Of a DNA stretch of 64,000 nt, positions 62,614 to 64,000 are shown one piece after another; the stretch's first letter is position 1; the number at the start of each line of letters is the position of its first letter. This DNA comes from Pseudomonas sp. WS 5079. GTDB taxonomy: Bacteria; Pseudomonadota; Gammaproteobacteria; Pseudomonadales; Pseudomonadaceae. The stretch covers positions 109,377-173,376 of the forward strand of contig NZ_JAAQWN010000012.1 of NCBI RefSeq assembly GCF_012985465.1, written 5' to 3'. Made by a program: the position numbers and the translations under genes. The notes under the pieces were generated by a model. That model searched no databases, had not been told where the DNA came from, and saw only the letters and a list, made by a program, of their open reading frames with translations.

Positions 62614-63492
62614 ATGCCCTGGCACGCTTTGCTCGATCGACCCGACCGACTGCCCGTCCACGCCAACCTGGCCGAGGGCTACAGCGTTTTATTGCAACGC
62701 CTGGGGCAGGTAGCGCCCTTTGAGTTGGCGACCCAGGGCGCGCGGCTGATGGCCACGCCCGGCCTGGCGTTCCTGGTGGGCTATCAAGCGGCGTTGCGCG
62801 CGTTATGGCCCAGCGCGCCCCACAGCCTGGGCGCCTTGTGTGCGACCGAACAGCGCAGCCTGCGCCCGCTGGACATGCAAACGCGCCTGGACGACCTGCG
62901 CCTGAGCGGGCGCAAAGACTTCGTCACCGCCGGCGATGCGGCCGACTGGCTGTTGATCGCCGCCCGTTGCGAGGCCGCCGATGAAAAGCCACGCCTGACC
63001 CTGGCCGTGGTGCTGGCCGGCGAGCCCGGCGTACGCGTAGAACCCTTGCCCGCGATCGCCTTGATGCCCGACATCAGCCACGGCCGCGTCCACCTCGACC
63101 ACGCCGCCTGCGAGCGCTTGCCGGGGGATGGTTGGGACGATTACGTCAAACCCTTCCGCACCCTGGAGGACAGCTATGTACTGAGCGCGATGACCGCCTG
63201 GCTACATGGCATCGGCCAGGAGTGCGACTGGCCCCAGGCCCTGCGCCTGCAGTTATTGGCGCTGCTGGCCGGCTGCGCCGAGGTCATTCGCCAGCCCAGC
63301 GCATCGGCGGCGGGGCATGTGTTGTTGGGAGGATTGTTTGCGCAGTTCGAAGCGCTAAAGCCGCAGGTCAATCAAGCGATGGCTCAAGGGGCGTGGGCCG
63401 CCATGTGGCAGCGCGACCAAGCCGTGCTGGACCTCGCCGCCAGCGCCCGGGCCAAGCGCCTGGAAAAAGCCCTGAACCCAGGCCCCCGCTGA
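62614..63492 (+). CDS. Acyl-CoA dehydrogenase-like protein, short form
   Basis: A 292-residue protein resembling the middle and C-terminal part of acyl-CoA dehydrogenases (LRLSGRKDFVTAGDAADWLLIAAR; KPFRTLEDSYVLSAMTAWLHG). Family members have about 380 residues. The helical N-terminal domain is much reduced and the catalytic Glu cannot be identified, so activity is uncertain. The ATG at 62614 has AAGGAG six bases upstream and is preferred over an ATG at 62590. Divergent from olsB. Confidence 0.75.
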   Translation: MPWHALLDRPDRLPVHANLAEGYSVLLQRLGQVAPFELATQGARLMATPGLAFLVGYQAALRALWPSAPHSLGALCATEQRSLRPLDMQTRLDDLRLSGRKDFVTAGDAADWLLIAARCEAADEKPRLTLAVVLAGEPGVRVEPLPAIALMPDISHGRVHLDHAACERLPGDGWDDYVKPFRTLEDSYVLSAMTAWLHGIGQECDWPQALRLQLLALLAGCAEVIRQPSASAAGHVLLGGLFAQFEALKPQVNQAMAQGAWAAMWQRDQAVLDLAASARAKRLEKALNPGPR

Positions 63493-63508
63493 CTGTGGGA
63501 TGAGCGTG

Positions 63509-63536
63509 TGTGGGAGCGGGCTTGCCCGCGATAGCA
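63509..63536. repeat. Solitary REP unit
   Basis: TGTGGGAGCGGGCTTGCCCG plus CGATAGCA, after the acyl-CoA-dehydrogenase-like gene. Any partner is badly decayed. Confidence 0.8.
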
Positions 63537-63668
63537 GGGGGACAGGCAATACAGGCGGTGACTGATATACCGCCATCGGGGCATAGGTATCTACACACCT
63601 CTTTAGCTTATTGGGTTTGTGTACATATCCATTGCTGCGGTCATGGCCACTTGGGGTTCCGCCCTGAC

Positions 63669-63936
63669 GGCCAGCGTGGTTTAACGGGGCGCCTAAGATC
63701 AAAAGCAAAGCGAGGCGGCCTGACAGCCGACCTGATCATCGAAGCGTGCGCGGACTCTGTAGGAGCTGGCTTGCCTGCGATGACGGTGTATCAGTCGATA
63801 AATGTATTGGCTGATACACCGCCATCGCAGGCAAGCCAGCTCCTACAGGGGAATGCAGCTTCGCGCTCTGGCTTTGCTGTTGCTCTGTTTTTGATCTGGC
63901 TTTTGATCTCAGGCGCCCCGTTAAACCACGATGGCC
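63669..63936. repeat. Long inverted repeat enclosing a REPIN
   Basis: 38-base arms at 63669-63706 and 63899-63936 are reverse complements with two mismatches (core GGTTTAACGGGGCGCC against GGCGCCCCGTTAAACC). The 192-base interior contains the REPIN at 63757-63848. The whole can fold into a nested hairpin. Confidence 0.85.
63757..63848. repeat. REP inverted pair (REPIN), long arms
   Basis: 38-base arms (CTGTAGGAGCTGGCTTGCCT to GTGTATCAG and reverse complement) separated by 16 bases, GCAGGCAAGC subtype with extended symmetry. Confidence 0.92.
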
Positions 63937-64000
63937 GCAGGCAGGTATTGCGCAGTGGGCACCCCGGCATGGATGCCGGGGTAGCCGCGACACGGCCATG

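Larger units (their letters stand above)
63493..64000. other. 508-base non-coding end of window with repeats
   Basis: No convincing gene. It contains a solitary REP unit (63509-63536), the 38-base inverted repeat pair and the REPIN nested in it. The last ~60 bases have a CCCCGGCATGGATGCCGGGG hairpin (63962-63981). The next gene lies beyond the window. Confidence 0.65.

Noticed and set aside
63736..63999. Minus-strand frame at the right edge
   Set aside because: It is read mainly from the REPIN and the outer inverted repeat, so it reflects repeats rather than a gene.

Overview
This window is chromosomal DNA of a fluorescent Pseudomonas, most likely the P. fluorescens group. The evidence is high-GC coding sequence with family-typical proteins: BraCDEFG, the pca genes, an EmhABC/TtgABC-type efflux pump with its TetR repressor, OprD-type porins, OlsBA and RapA. 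GCGGGCAAGC and GCAGGCAAGC REP repeats, usually as inverted pairs (REPINs), lie in many intergenic gaps. I found no rRNA, tRNA, CRISPR array, phage or insertion sequence. Genes are densely packed on both strands.

Layout. 1-10.8 kb holds housekeeping and envelope genes: the end of a GH50-like glycosidase, a beta-lactamase-fold hydrolase, an OmpA-domain lipoprotein with a histone-like tail, pdxH, a glycine-zipper lipoprotein, nhaA, a cysteine-synthase-like PLP enzyme, a COG2509 flavoprotein, a lipoprotein and a short-chain dehydrogenase. 10.9-14.3 kb has a LysR regulator and a four-gene operon matching bufferin (copper-binding RiPP) loci: Cys-containing precursor, MNIO/DUF692 enzyme, DUF2063 partner and DoxX protein. 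14.5-19.5 kb is the branched-chain amino acid ABC transporter braCDEFG. 20.5-22.7 kb encodes a large FtsZ/tubulin-like protein of unknown role, next to an MHYT-GGDEF-EAL protein. 25-33 kb holds a YkgJ-type protein, an MFS transporter, rapA, three small proteins (one a probable cbb3-oxidase subunit CcoM with an apparent frameshift and an ANR box) and a Pit phosphate transporter.

33.8-44.8 kb is a contiguous protocatechuate/beta-ketoadipate pathway: pcaR, pcaK, pcaIJF, pcaHG, pcaT, pcaB, pcaD, pcaC. It takes extracellular 4-hydroxybenzoate or protocatechuate to succinyl-CoA and acetyl-CoA. CGATTATCG-type operators lie before pcaR and pcaI. 44.8-48.9 kb is an accessory island: two paralogous proteins with RTX-like glycine/aspartate repeats and an M91 (NleD/HopH1-like) zinc-protease domain, flanking a polysaccharide deacetylase lipoprotein. 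49.1-57.2 kb has an OprD porin and the emhABC efflux operon with divergent emhR and an operator closely resembling that of TtgR. 57.5-60.1 kb is an ArsR-MFS-Old Yellow Enzyme operon with palindromic operators. The window closes with acpH, the ornithine-lipid genes olsBA, a short acyl-CoA-dehydrogenase-like gene and a nested inverted-repeat structure.

The items most worth follow-up are the FtsZ/tubulin-like protein, the bufferin-type operon, the RTX-M91 pair and the ccoM frameshift. All family assignments come from reading the sequence; no database search was run.
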